A stretch of 64,000 bases of DNA from Runella slithyformis DSM 19594 (GTDB lineage: Bacteria; Bacteroidota; Bacteroidia; Cytophagales; Spirosomataceae): the NCBI RefSeq assembly GCF_000218895.1, contig NC_015703.1, positions 6,151,001-6,215,000 of the forward strand, given 5' to 3'. Below are positions 16,358 to 25,037 of this stretch, piece by piece. Each line of letters starts with the position of its first letter. The stretch's first letter is position 1. The position numbers and the translations under genes are program-made. Under the pieces are notes generated by a model. That model was not told the origin of the DNA. It ran no database searches and saw only the letters and a list, made by a program, of their open reading frames with translations.

Positions 16358-19312
16358 ATGTCTAAATTTAACCGAATTAACACCCTGACCGGCTGGCTTG
16401 TCTTTGCAGTAGCGCTGGTGACTTACCTGCTGACTGTTGAGCGTACGGCCAGTTTTTGGGATTGCGGCGAATTCATCGCCTGCTCTTACAAACTTCAGGT
16501 ACCACACCCTCCGGGCGCGCCTCTTTTCTTACTCATCGGCCGGTTGTTTTCCATGATGGCCATGGGCGATGTTACTCAAGTGGCTTATTGGGTCAACCTC
16601 GTCTCGGTCATGTCGAGTGCATTTACGATTTTATTCTTATTCTGGAGCATTACGCTGTTAGCTCGGAAATTGCTGGGTAAAAAAGACGAAGAGCTTAGTT
16701 TGGCCGATACTATTGCAGTGGTAGGCGCAGGCCTCGTCGGTGCGTTGGCATATACCTATTCCGATTCGTTTTGGTTTTCGGCGGTAGAAGCTGAAGTGTA
16801 CGGTCTGTCATCGTTCTTTACCGCCATCGTTATTTGGGCGGTCTTGAAGTGGGAGCGCATCGAAGATGATGCCGCCGCCAACCGTTGGCTTATTTTTACC
16901 TTCTATTTGGTCGGTCTTTCCATCGGTGTCCACTTATTGAACCTCGTGACCATCCCTGCGCTGGCGTTGGTGTACTACTTCAAAAAATACAAGACTCCTT
17001 CATTATGGGGAGGCATTGCCGCTTTTGCGGGTGGGTTGGTCGTATTGATGATCATCAACTCCGGCGTGATCGTGTGGCTGCCTTCTACCGCGGGGAAATT
17101 TGAGATTTTCTTTGTTAATACTTTGGGAGCCCCTTTTTCCGTCGGGATCGTTTTCTTCATCGTATTATTTATCGGGGTACTAATTTGGGGAATTCGTTAT
17201 TCGGCCAAGAAAGAAAAGGAAGTATGGAATACTGCTTTACTGGCCTTCGCTTTTGTGCTGATCGGGTATTCATCTTATTTTCTGGTATTGGTTCGTTCCA
17301 ACTTCAACCCGCCCATCAATGAAAACGACCCCAGCGATGTGATCAGCTATGTTTCGTACCTGAAACGCGAGCAGTACGGAAGCCGTCCGTTGTTGTTTGG
17401 ACCTGTCTTTACGGCTCGTCCGGTCAACTCAGAGCGTGGGGAGCCTATCTATCGCAAATCGAACGGTAAGTATATCATTGCCGATTACCGCCCCGAATAC
17501 GTGTACGAGAAGAATCAGCAGATGCTTTTCCCGCGGGTACACAGCAATCAAATGAATCACCCGCAACTGTACCGGGATAAACTGGGATTGGCCGAAGGCC
17601 AAAAACCGAGCATGGGCGACAACCTGTCGTTTTTCTTCTCGCATCAGCTCGGCCACATGTATTGGCGGTATTTCCTCTGGAATTTTGTCGGTCGTGAAAG
17701 CGACGAGGAAGGCGCCGGGGGTTTACGCCCGTGGGATACAAGCCAGGGCTTGCCCGACGTAATGGCTACCAACCGTGCCCGTGATAATTTTTACATGATA
17801 CCCTTCCTGTTGGGCCTGTTAGGCATTGTGGCGCAGGCGTTCCGTCGTAAGCAGGATCTCTTGGTGACGGGATTATTGTTCATGATGATGGGGGTGGCAC
17901 TGGTCGTGTACCTCAACTCACCGCCGGTAGAGCCGCGCGAACGGGATTATATTTACGTCGGTTCTTTCTACATTTTTGCATTCTGGATTGGACTGGGCGT
18001 TATGTTTATCTATGATTTCCTGACCAAAGTCCTGCCTTCCGCTCAGGCTCGGGCGGGGGTAGCCACGGTCATTGGATTGTCAGCTCCGCTTTTGATGGGC
18101 GTAAAAGGCTGGGATAACCACGACCGCAGCCATCGCTATCATTCAGTTGACTTTGCCAAAAATCTCCTTAATTCCTGCGCACCAAACGCGATTCTGTTTA
18201 CGGGCGGCGATAATGACACTTTCCCGCTATGGTACGTTCAGGAGGTGGAAGGCTTCCGTACCGACGTGCGGGTGTGTAATCTGAGCCTCTTGGGTACGGA
18301 TTGGTACATTGGGCAAATGAAGCGTAAGACCTACGAATCAGACCCTTTGCCGATCTCACTGGAATACGAAAACTTCGCCGCCGGTAAAAACGACATTGTG
18401 CCTTTCTATGAAATGCCGGCCGTTAAAAACGGGATCAATCTGAAAGAATACATGGCCTTGGTCAAACAAAACAATGCCGCGATTCAGGTACCGCTGACCA
18501 GCGGTGAAATGACCAGTATCTTACCTTCTTCGGTATTGGTATTGGGAATTAACCCGGAGCAGGTCAAGAAAATGAACATCCTGAAGCCCGAGCTGGCGTC
18601 ATTTGTAAAAGATACCATGCAATGGACCATGGGCAAACGCGATCTCTACAAGTCGGACCTGATCATGCTGGACATCATTGCGACCAACGATTGGAAACGG
18701 CCCATTTATTTCTCCGGAACGCTGACCAATGATAACTACCTCAATCTGAAAGAATTCATGCAGTTGGAAGGCTACACCTACCGCCTGTTGCCGGTACGCG
18801 TTCCCGGGGCTTCCGATGGGTATGTAAATACCGATATCATGGCCGATAACCTCATGAAGAAAACGTTCTGGCGGGAATTGGACAACCCGAAAACCTATTA
18901 CGACGGCACCTACAAAGGTTCACCGGCGTTTTCTGCCCGGATTGCATTTATGCGTCTGGTTGACCAGTTGATCCGTGAAGGCAAAACCGAGAAAGCTAAA
19001 GGGGCGCTTAATTTTATCCTGACCAAAATGCCGGATAAAACCATTCCGTACGATCAGATCACGGCCAATTATGTGAACTATCTGTTTGCGTTGAATGAGC
19101 CCAAGAAAGCCCTTGAGATTGCGGAAGTGATGAGTCGGCGTGCGGAAGAGACTCTCAAATACAATCAGCAGCACGGGGTGAATCAGGATACCAATATTCA
19201 ATTATATATTCTGCAGACGCTCGCCAACGCGTGTCGTGAAGGAAAGCAGGAAGCACAGGCTAAGAAATACGAAACCCTGTTGCAACAGTACATGACGGCC
19301 CTGGGTGGCTAG
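16358..19312 (+). CDS. DUF2723 integral membrane protein (TMEM260-like)
   Basis: 984 residues. The frame is open to 16283, but the ATG at 16358 (MSKFNRINTLTGWLVF) directly precedes the first membrane segment. The family hallmark is near the N-terminus: TASFWDCGEFIACSYKLQVPHPPGAPLFLLIGR. About 12 to 15 membrane segments occupy residues 10-600. After them comes a soluble region with GGDNDTFPLWYVQE and, at the C-terminus, helical repeats of TPR character. DUF2723 is shared with animal TMEM260, reported as a protein O-mannosyltransferase, so this protein may glycosylate exported proteins; this is an inference from family. The acidic first loop (DCGEF) would be catalytic in that case. A strong terminator follows. 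Confidence 0.88.
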   Translation: MSKFNRINTLTGWLVFAVALVTYLLTVERTASFWDCGEFIACSYKLQVPHPPGAPLFLLIGRLFSMMAMGDVTQVAYWVNLVSVMSSAFTILFLFWSITLLARKLLGKKDEELSLADTIAVVGAGLVGALAYTYSDSFWFSAVEAEVYGLSSFFTAIVIWAVLKWERIEDDAAANRWLIFTFYLVGLSIGVHLLNLVTIPALALVYYFKKYKTPSLWGGIAAFAGGLVVLMIINSGVIVWLPSTAGKFEIFFVNTLGAPFSVGIVFFIVLFIGVLIWGIRYSAKKEKEVWNTALLAFAFVLIGYSSYFLVLVRSNFNPPINENDPSDVISYVSYLKREQYGSRPLLFGPVFTARPVNSERGEPIYRKSNGKYIIADYRPEYVYEKNQQMLFPRVHSNQMNHPQLYRDKLGLAEGQKPSMGDNLSFFFSHQLGHMYWRYFLWNFVGRESDEEGAGGLRPWDTSQGLPDVMATNRARDNFYMIPFLLGLLGIVAQAFRRKQDLLVTGLLFMMMGVALVVYLNSPPVEPRERDYIYVGSFYIFAFWIGLGVMFIYDFLTKVLPSAQARAGVATVIGLSAPLLMGVKGWDNHDRSHRYHSVDFAKNLLNSCAPNAILFTGGDNDTFPLWYVQEVEGFRTDVRVCNLSLLGTDWYIGQMKRKTYESDPLPISLEYENFAAGKNDIVPFYEMPAVKNGINLKEYMALVKQNNAAIQVPLTSGEMTSILPSSVLVLGINPEQVKKMNILKPELASFVKDTMQWTMGKRDLYKSDLIMLDIIATNDWKRPIYFSGTLTNDNYLNLKEFMQLEGYTYRLLPVRVPGASDGYVNTDIMADNLMKKTFWRELDNPKTYYDGTYKGSPAFSARIAFMRLVDQLIREGKTEKAKGALNFILTKMPDKTIPYDQITANYVNYLFALNEPKKALEIAEVMSRRAEETLKYNQQHGVNQDTNIQLYILQTLANACREGKQEAQAKKYETLLQQYMTALGG

Positions 19313-19334
19313 TCTGCCGGATTACAATGAATAC

Positions 19335-19371
19335 AAAAAGGGTAGCGAGATCGTCTCGTTACCCTTTTTTT
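19335..19371 (+). terminator. Rho-independent terminator
   Basis: AAAAAGGGTAGCGAGA (19335-19350) pairs with the following arm (19354-19369), with one G-T-type mismatch, and ends in a run of T. It is 22 bases after the DUF2723 stop. The symmetric A and T runs allow it to work on both strands. Confidence 0.9.
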
Positions 19372-19377
19372 GATTTT

Positions 19378-19419
19378 CACTACTGAATACTCACTACCCA
19401 CTACCCACTACTCACTACT
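19378..19419. repeat. 7-bp tandem repeat array at gene 3' end
   Basis: Six adjacent 7-bp units (CACTACT, GAATACT, CACTACC, CACTACC, CACTACT, CACTACT) between the terminator and the DUF423 gene. The last unit overlaps that gene's stop codon. Confidence 0.75.
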
Positions 19420-19798
19420 GCTTCGCAGCCCCTAAAAACAAGAGTACCCAGCCCGCGATCATGAGCGTGCCGCCGATGGGAGCTACCGCCCCAAACGCCT
19501 TGATACCCGTAAAGCAGATGGTATACAAAGAGCCCGAAAAAACGATCACCCCGCCCAAAAAGGAATACCCGGCCCATTGGTACCACTTGGCGGAAGTAAT
19601 GGCCGCGTTTTGTAGCAAAATACTGATCAGTACGAGGGCCAACGCATGGTAGAACTGGTATTTTACGGCGGTTTCAAAGGTGTCCATGCGTCCGGAAGCT
19701 TCCAGCGTGGGTTTGAGGGCATGGGCCCCAAACGCGCCTAAAGCAACTCCCAATATGCCCAAAACGGCACCTGCCTGAAGAAAAAATTTAGTCGACAT
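19415..19798 (-). CDS. DUF423 small membrane protein
   Basis: 127 residues from the ATG at 19798. Four hydrophobic segments span the protein. The family signature is GAFGAHALKPTL (about 22-33), followed by TAVKYQFYHALALVL and the glycine-rich GYSFLGGVIVFSGSLY. DUF423 (YgdD-like) proteins are widespread inner-membrane proteins of unknown function. A minus-strand promoter element lies at 19845-19852. The stop codon sits in a 7-bp tandem repeat. Confidence 0.92.
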   Translation of the reverse strand: MSTKFFLQAGAVLGILGVALGAFGAHALKPTLEASGRMDTFETAVKYQFYHALALVLISILLQNAAITSAKWYQWAGYSFLGGVIVFSGSLYTICFTGIKAFGAVAPIGGTLMIAGWVLLFLGAAKQ

Positions 19799-19844
19799 CA
19801 ATATATAAACTGTTAAAAGTGCGAATGATTAATTTAACTCGGTC

Positions 19845-19852
19845 CAAAATTA
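19845..19852 (-). promoter_or_regulatory. Promoter -7 element for DUF423 gene
   Basis: On the minus strand this reads TAATTTTG (TAnnTTTG), 47 bases upstream of the ATG at 19798. Confidence 0.5.
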
Positions 19853-19968
19853 GGCAGATTACGGGTGGGGTGGTACGATTTTCGCTGAAAATGTAAGAGA
19901 TTGTCACTGAAAAATGAAAGGAACGAACAAAACCGCATACTTTATGCCCTGAAAATGCGTTTTTGCCC

Positions 19969-19976
19969 TACTTTTG
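19969..19976 (+). promoter_or_regulatory. Promoter -7 element for GT9 gene
   Basis: TACTTTTG followed by CG, an exact TAnnTTTG match, 89 bases before the ATG at 20065. Confidence 0.5.
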
Positions 19977-20064
19977 CGTTTATTAACTGATTGAAAGTTA
20001 AGCAGAAAGAAAGGGGTGTTCAGACAATACCTTTTAATGAACAGAAATTAAACATACCCTCTAT

Positions 20065-21114
20065 ATGGATCTATCCGCTTTCAGGGCCCTATGGCTGCAT
20101 CGTTATCGTAAATACACCTATATTCTGGGAGAATACGTTCGGGCGTTGGGTACAATTGCGCATTTTTCAGCGCTTAAAATTTCATTTAGAGGTCGAAAAC
20201 AATTGGTCGCCATTCTTCGTACCGAACACTTCGGCGACATTGTGGCGGCGGAACCGCTGGCCCGTCAGGTACGGGCGCTTACGCCCGATGCGTATATCGT
20301 CTGGATCGTTCGTCCCGTATTTAAAGAATTGGTGGAACGTCATCCTGAGATTGATGAAGTGTGGGCCCAACCTTCGGTATTGCAGCGTAAGTTAGTGTGC
20401 GAGTCAGGCGTTTTTGAAAAGATGTATAACCTTGAATTCTGGCAAAGTAATCGTGATCCCATCAGCGAGCATGTGCATCAAAACCGCGTGGCCGCCCAAA
20501 AGGATATTACCGTTTTTAACTATTTTGAAAAAGGGAATCTGCTTTCCATCTTTCAGCAATGCGCGGAGTTGCCGGTCCTGGACGATGCCCCCCGGGTATA
20601 CATAGATGATGTGGATCGTGAACGGGTAGATGCCTTACAATTGCCCGAAAAACTGATCGTCATCCATTGCAGTTCCAATTATCCCACCAAAGACTGGTCG
20701 GTAGAGAACTGGCACACATTGACAAATTGGCTGATGTTGGAAAAGGGCTATTACGTGGCCGAGATCGGTCTTAAAAATGTGATTCAAACGGCACATCCGC
20801 AGTATATAAACCTTTGCGGTCAGTTCTCGATCTTACAAACGGCCGAAATCATTCGCCGTGCGCATTTTTTTGTCGGTATCGATAGCGGGCCGGCCCATTT
20901 GGCCAATGCTGTGGGTACGTTCGGGGTGCTGTTATTTGGCCGGTTAAACAATTTTGATGCGTATATGCCCTATTCGGGAGATTACCGAAACGGAAACAAT
21001 GCGCTGATGATCCGAGAGCCCGGCAAGACCTGTGCTGCGTTGGATTATGGATTGGTGAAGGCCGAAATGGAGACTGTTTTAGAACAAATACCCAAAGCAG
21101 CCACAGTTATATAG
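20065..21114 (+). CDS. Glycosyltransferase family 9 (ADP-heptose:LPS heptosyltransferase-like)
   Basis: 349 residues. The N-terminal half of the GT-B fold opens with LVAILRTEHFGDIVAAEPLARQ, the usual GT9 motif (RxxxxGDxxxxxP). The C-terminal half carries the sugar-nucleotide site FFVGIDSGPAHLANAVG. GT9 enzymes add heptose, and in some cases other sugars, to the inner core of lipopolysaccharide at the cytoplasmic membrane. The HYxxKxW-like region WSVENWHTLTNWL is also typical. About 45 residues precede the domain. The start is the ATG at 20065. The acceptor and donor cannot be set from sequence; ADP-heptose is the family default. Confidence 0.88.
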   Translation: MDLSAFRALWLHRYRKYTYILGEYVRALGTIAHFSALKISFRGRKQLVAILRTEHFGDIVAAEPLARQVRALTPDAYIVWIVRPVFKELVERHPEIDEVWAQPSVLQRKLVCESGVFEKMYNLEFWQSNRDPISEHVHQNRVAAQKDITVFNYFEKGNLLSIFQQCAELPVLDDAPRVYIDDVDRERVDALQLPEKLIVIHCSSNYPTKDWSVENWHTLTNWLMLEKGYYVAEIGLKNVIQTAHPQYINLCGQFSILQTAEIIRRAHFFVGIDSGPAHLANAVGTFGVLLFGRLNNFDAYMPYSGDYRNGNNALMIREPGKTCAALDYGLVKAEMETVLEQIPKAATVI

Positions 21115-21216
21115 AACATTTGCATTCAATGAGTTAAGAAAAAGTTCATTTTTTTGTTTCGGAAAGCACTTTCAGAATCATAAAAATTGGCTTATCATTG
21201 TACTGGATTTTGCCTT

Positions 21217-22818
21217 ATGGACAACGATAAATCATACAATTTTCTTCAAAAGAAATCGCTCGGAAATAACTCCCGTGCCAATACCAGCAATCGTTGGCTG
21301 GAAAGCGGTACCGGTTTGGGGAAGTTGCCGCCGCAGGCCCTGGAATTGGAAGAGGCGGTACTGGGAGCTTTGATGATTGAGAAAGATGCGCTCAATGCAG
21401 TCATTGATATTTTAAAGTCAGACAGTTTCTACAAAGAAGCGCATCAGCGCATTTATAACGCGATCATTACCCTCTTTACCAATTCAGAACCCATTGATCT
21501 TTTGACGGTTACGAATCAGTTGCGTCAACTGGGTGAACTGGAAATTGTAGGAGGAGCGCAGTATGTAACGTCGTTGACCACCAAGATTAACTCGGCAGCC
21601 AACATTGAATATCACGCGCGGGTCGTGGCTCAATCGGCCATGAAACGCGAGATGATCACGGTCGCTTCCAAAATATTACAGGATGCCTTTGAAGATACCA
21701 CCGACGTTTTTACGCTTCTTGATGCGGTAGAACAGTCGCTTTTTAAAATTTCGGAATCCAATATTCGGAAGAATTACGCCGACATGAGCACGCTCATGAA
21801 CGAGGCGTTGAAGGAACTCGAACGCCGTCGCGAACAAAAAGACGGATTGACCGGGGTGCCTTCGGGCTTTACCCAATTAGACCGTCTGACCTCAGGCTGG
21901 CAACCTACCGAATTGATCATCCTGGCGGCACGTCCTGCGATGGGAAAAACCGCTTTTGTGGTTTCATCGCTGCGCAACGCAGCCGTTGACTTCGGTATGC
22001 CGGTAGCAATTTTCTCATTGGAGATGTCGGCGGTACAGTTGGTCAATCGTATGATCTCGGCCGAAGCCGAGCTGGACAGTGAAAAATTGAAAAAGGGTAA
22101 TCTTGCGCCGCACGAATGGACGCAGCTGCACCAACGCATCGACCGTTTGATGCGGGCCCCTATTTTTATTGATGATACTCCCGCGCTTTCCATCTTGGAG
22201 CTGCGGGCCAAATGCCGCCGCCTCAAGCAACAGCATGATATTCAGATGGTTGTGATTGACTACCTTCAGTTGATGCAGGGAGACGGAGGAAAAGGCGGAG
22301 GAAACCGTGAGCAGGAAATTGCCTCTATTTCGCGGGCACTCAAAAACTTAGCCAAAGAACTGAATGTACCGGTGATTGCGCTGTCGCAGTTGAGTCGTGC
22401 GGTGGAAACCCGCGGCGGAGATAAACGGCCGCAGTTGTCTGACTTACGTGAATCCGGGTCTATTGAGCAGGATGCCGACATGGTCGCCTTTCTGTATCGT
22501 CCGGAATATTACGGATTTACCCAAGATGAAGCGGGTAACTCAGTGCAGGGCATCGGTGAGGTGATCGTAGCTAAAAATCGCAGCGGCTCGTTGGATACCA
22601 TTCAGCTGCGATTCATTGGTAAATACACCAAATTTACCGATTTGGACGGGTATTATTCTTCCAACACGCCTAACAATGCCGCGCTCAACAGCGGGGCGAT
22701 TCCCGCTTCGTTTGAAACGCCTTCGCCCGCCGCGGGGGGGACGTTCCGCAGCAAAGCCAATGACTTGGGCGCGATGAATTTTCCGCCGCCGAATCCTTCC
22801 GAAGAGCCCCCTTTTTAA
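21217..22818 (+). CDS. dnaB: Replicative DNA helicase DnaB
   Basis: 533 residues. It is the hexameric ATP-driven helicase that unwinds DNA ahead of the replication fork. The N-terminal domain starts with LPPQALELEEAVLGALMIE (about 36-54). The RecA-like C-terminal domain has Walker A (ARPAMGKTAF, near residue 240), Walker B (VVIDYLQLMQG) and the DNA-binding loop QLSRAVETRGGDKRPQLSDL. There is no intein. A proline-rich tail ends in EEPPF. The start is the ATG at 21217 rather than an in-frame TTG ten codons upstream. It converges on the DUF3108 gene. A DUF721 (DciA-like) gene, from the family thought to load DnaB in bacteria without DnaC, lies 3.7 kb away. Confidence 0.97.
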   Translation: MDNDKSYNFLQKKSLGNNSRANTSNRWLESGTGLGKLPPQALELEEAVLGALMIEKDALNAVIDILKSDSFYKEAHQRIYNAIITLFTNSEPIDLLTVTNQLRQLGELEIVGGAQYVTSLTTKINSAANIEYHARVVAQSAMKREMITVASKILQDAFEDTTDVFTLLDAVEQSLFKISESNIRKNYADMSTLMNEALKELERRREQKDGLTGVPSGFTQLDRLTSGWQPTELIILAARPAMGKTAFVVSSLRNAAVDFGMPVAIFSLEMSAVQLVNRMISAEAELDSEKLKKGNLAPHEWTQLHQRIDRLMRAPIFIDDTPALSILELRAKCRRLKQQHDIQMVVIDYLQLMQGDGGKGGGNREQEIASISRALKNLAKELNVPVIALSQLSRAVETRGGDKRPQLSDLRESGSIEQDADMVAFLYRPEYYGFTQDEAGNSVQGIGEVIVAKNRSGSLDTIQLRFIGKYTKFTDLDGYYSSNTPNNAALNSGAIPASFETPSPAAGGTFRSKANDLGAMNFPPPNPSEEPPF

Positions 22819-22932
22819 GCGGTCCGTATGTGCTTCAATCTGAAAGCCTTCAATGATTCGTTCAGGGAGTGGAACGAAAAGAAGAACGAAGAAGAAGAAT
22901 CGGATGGATGGGACAATGAACCCGAAGACGAA

Positions 22933-23721
22933 TCAATACCAGTTGAAATTGTTGCGGGCACCCCGGAACGAACGGACCTCCATGACCATCGAACCCACCC
23001 AGAGGTCAACCTCGACTTTGATGGGAACCTTATTGGCATCGTCAGAGACCCAAATACGAATTGAGTTTTCTCCTTTAAACAATTGGTTGTTTGGCATAAG
23101 AGGCGTTAGTTTTAACGCTTTTATTTTTCCGAACTTGGTCTTTACGTTATCTTTCCCCCGGTATTTCACTTTTAATTTATAGACCGAAGATTCCAAAAAC
23201 GTAGGCACATCGACCACGTCATTGGGCTGTAATTTTGTAAAATCCAGCGTTCTCAGGTAAAAATAGCCGCTGATGGCGTCCTGGATATGGTCCGGGACGT
23301 CAAACTTTTTGGTGCCGTTTTCATCAGTCACGATCGCATCATCAGTGGCATGGTTGAAAACGGTCGTTTCTACTTTACGGTAATTATTTTCCTGAATATT
23401 GCGGTAAAACTTTTGGGAGACAATGGCCGACGTATCCATCCACGATTGCCATTCGTCGCGCACCTTGGCAAACCAGCTAAACGCGCCCAAAGTAGTTCCG
23501 ACAATACTGATCTTGTAGCACGGACGGCCGTTAACCTGCTGTATTTGAGGACTTACGTCTACGACCGCATCGGCGGCGTTGAAGATCCCATAATGTACCC
23601 TGTATTCAAAATGCTCCCCTGCGCCAAAGCTGGATTGAGGCACACGGCGATACGAGTCTTTGGCGTGAAAGGCCGGAAAAATAAGCAAAACCAATACGGC
23701 GATGACACTGTGTCGAAGCAT
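22933..23721 (-). CDS. DUF3108 exported protein
   Basis: 262 residues from the ATG at 23721 (MLRHSVIAVLVLLIFPAFHA, a signal peptide); the longer frame upstream is unlikely. The mature part matches the DUF3108 layout: GAGEHFEYRVHYGIFNAADAVVDV near the start, KVRDEWQSWMDTSAIVSQKF in the middle, and IRIWVSDDANKVPIKVEV near the end. The family is probably a lipocalin-like beta-barrel of the periplasm; its role is unknown. It is the downstream partner of the aminopeptidase gene, separated by 169 bases. Confidence 0.85.
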   Translation of the reverse strand: MLRHSVIAVLVLLIFPAFHAKDSYRRVPQSSFGAGEHFEYRVHYGIFNAADAVVDVSPQIQQVNGRPCYKISIVGTTLGAFSWFAKVRDEWQSWMDTSAIVSQKFYRNIQENNYRKVETTVFNHATDDAIVTDENGTKKFDVPDHIQDAISGYFYLRTLDFTKLQPNDVVDVPTFLESSVYKLKVKYRGKDNVKTKFGKIKALKLTPLMPNNQLFKGENSIRIWVSDDANKVPIKVEVDLWVGSMVMEVRSFRGARNNFNWY

Positions 23722-23890
23722 ACATTCCTTGTTTTTGTTTGCACGGCAGATGATACTTCCGAGTTCTTTTTTATTTCCCTTACATGTACGATTAAAAACA
23801 GGCAATGGTTTTTGACGGGAGATTTTAATGAGTCCGGCCGTATATACATCCGAGTTTACAATAAAACGCGCGCAGAAGTTCAAAATTGCC

Positions 23891-24922
23891 TTAAAACGAC
23901 GTGGGGTACTTCGTTTTTAAATACGAAAGATAGGCGCGAAAGTTACCTTTAAACTTTTCGTTAAACTCTTTATTGAACTGATTTTGTTGGGAATGATACG
24001 TCAGATAGCCGATGAAAAACGCATTATTGGGAAGTTCTTTTCCCCGCCACGGGTATTTTTGGCCGACTAAACCGCCTAAAAGCGTGTCAGAACTTGCAAC
24101 AATGTGTTGGATCTGAGCTACCTTCAACCGCTCTTTCTGAGCGGTGGTGAGCGTAGGACGAAAACTTTTATACAGGCTGTCCAGTTGGTTGGCTCCGCGG
24201 ACAATGTGCTGACTTAGGGCATCGCTGTATCGATTTCTGAACTCATATTTTTCAATTTGCGGGGCGTTTTGACCGTATTTGGCCTTCATGAATCGCACCG
24301 CGCCGTAATCGCCGACAAAACTTGCCAGGTTTTCGTTGAGTTCCAGGTTATCTTTTACGAACAGCGTACCGTGGGTCATTTCGTGGATGATGAGGTTGGC
24401 CAGACTGCCTTCGCTGCGGTACAGCATGGACGATAATACCGGGTCTTTAAAAAAGCCCAGCGTACTCCAGGCCGATACTTCGTTGATCCGGGTGTCGTAG
24501 CCCGACGCTTTAAGGAGCTTCTCTTCGGTATGGGCGCGGGTGGTATCAAAAAAACCTTTGTAGGCAAACGTACCGATGACCGGAAAGCGCCACTCTTTGG
24601 GGACCATCCTGAATGGCTCGCAGGCAGTGAGCACCCATAAAATAGGCTTGCCGCCCTGATCATAATAGTCAGTATAGCTTCCCGATGAATCCAACCCCAG
24701 CGAATCGACGGCAAACTGTTTGATCTCACCGATCAGTTTTAGGCGTTGTTTGAGCGAATCGGGGAGGGCAGGGTCCCGTAACACTTCGGCCACCGGACGG
24801 GTATTGAAAAGAATATGAAGCTGTCCTTTGGCCTGCATGTACCCGTAACTGATCAGTTCCCGATACACGATACCGAGCATCAACAGTATCACAACGACAC
24901 CGGCAAGGATCTTTTTGAGCAT
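23891..24922 (-). CDS. Predicted zinc aminopeptidase (COG4324/PF10023)
   Basis: 343 residues. A hydrophobic N-terminal segment (ILAGVVVILLMLGIVY) anchors or exports it. The zinc site is LIIHEMTHGTLF (HExxH) followed by NENLASFVGD, supplying the third ligand glutamate. The flanking GYDTRINEVSAWSTLGFFKDP is a family hallmark. Proteins of this group are predicted aminopeptidases; no substrate is known. The gene is on the same strand as DUF3108 and may be cotranscribed with it. Confidence 0.9.
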   Translation of the reverse strand: MLKKILAGVVVILLMLGIVYRELISYGYMQAKGQLHILFNTRPVAEVLRDPALPDSLKQRLKLIGEIKQFAVDSLGLDSSGSYTDYYDQGGKPILWVLTACEPFRMVPKEWRFPVIGTFAYKGFFDTTRAHTEEKLLKASGYDTRINEVSAWSTLGFFKDPVLSSMLYRSEGSLANLIIHEMTHGTLFVKDNLELNENLASFVGDYGAVRFMKAKYGQNAPQIEKYEFRNRYSDALSQHIVRGANQLDSLYKSFRPTLTTAQKERLKVAQIQHIVASSDTLLGGLVGQKYPWRGKELPNNAFFIGYLTYHSQQNQFNKEFNEKFKGNFRAYLSYLKTKYPTSF

Positions 24923-25037
24923 GATTACTTTTGTTTGAATTCCGTTCCCGCTGATACGCGCAGATTAAAATACAACGCTGATTTACGCAGAAACAACGTA
25001 CATCAACGGCTGTCCGCGGCTGCGGGAAAAATACATT

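Noticed and set aside
19378-19419. Could the tandem units be a CRISPR array?
   Set aside because: Units are 7 bp with no spacers, and no cas genes are present.
22828-23064. A 78-codon plus-strand frame rich in Glu and Asp after dnaB
   Set aside because: It overlaps the DUF3108 coding end on the opposite strand by over 130 bases and has no family signal.
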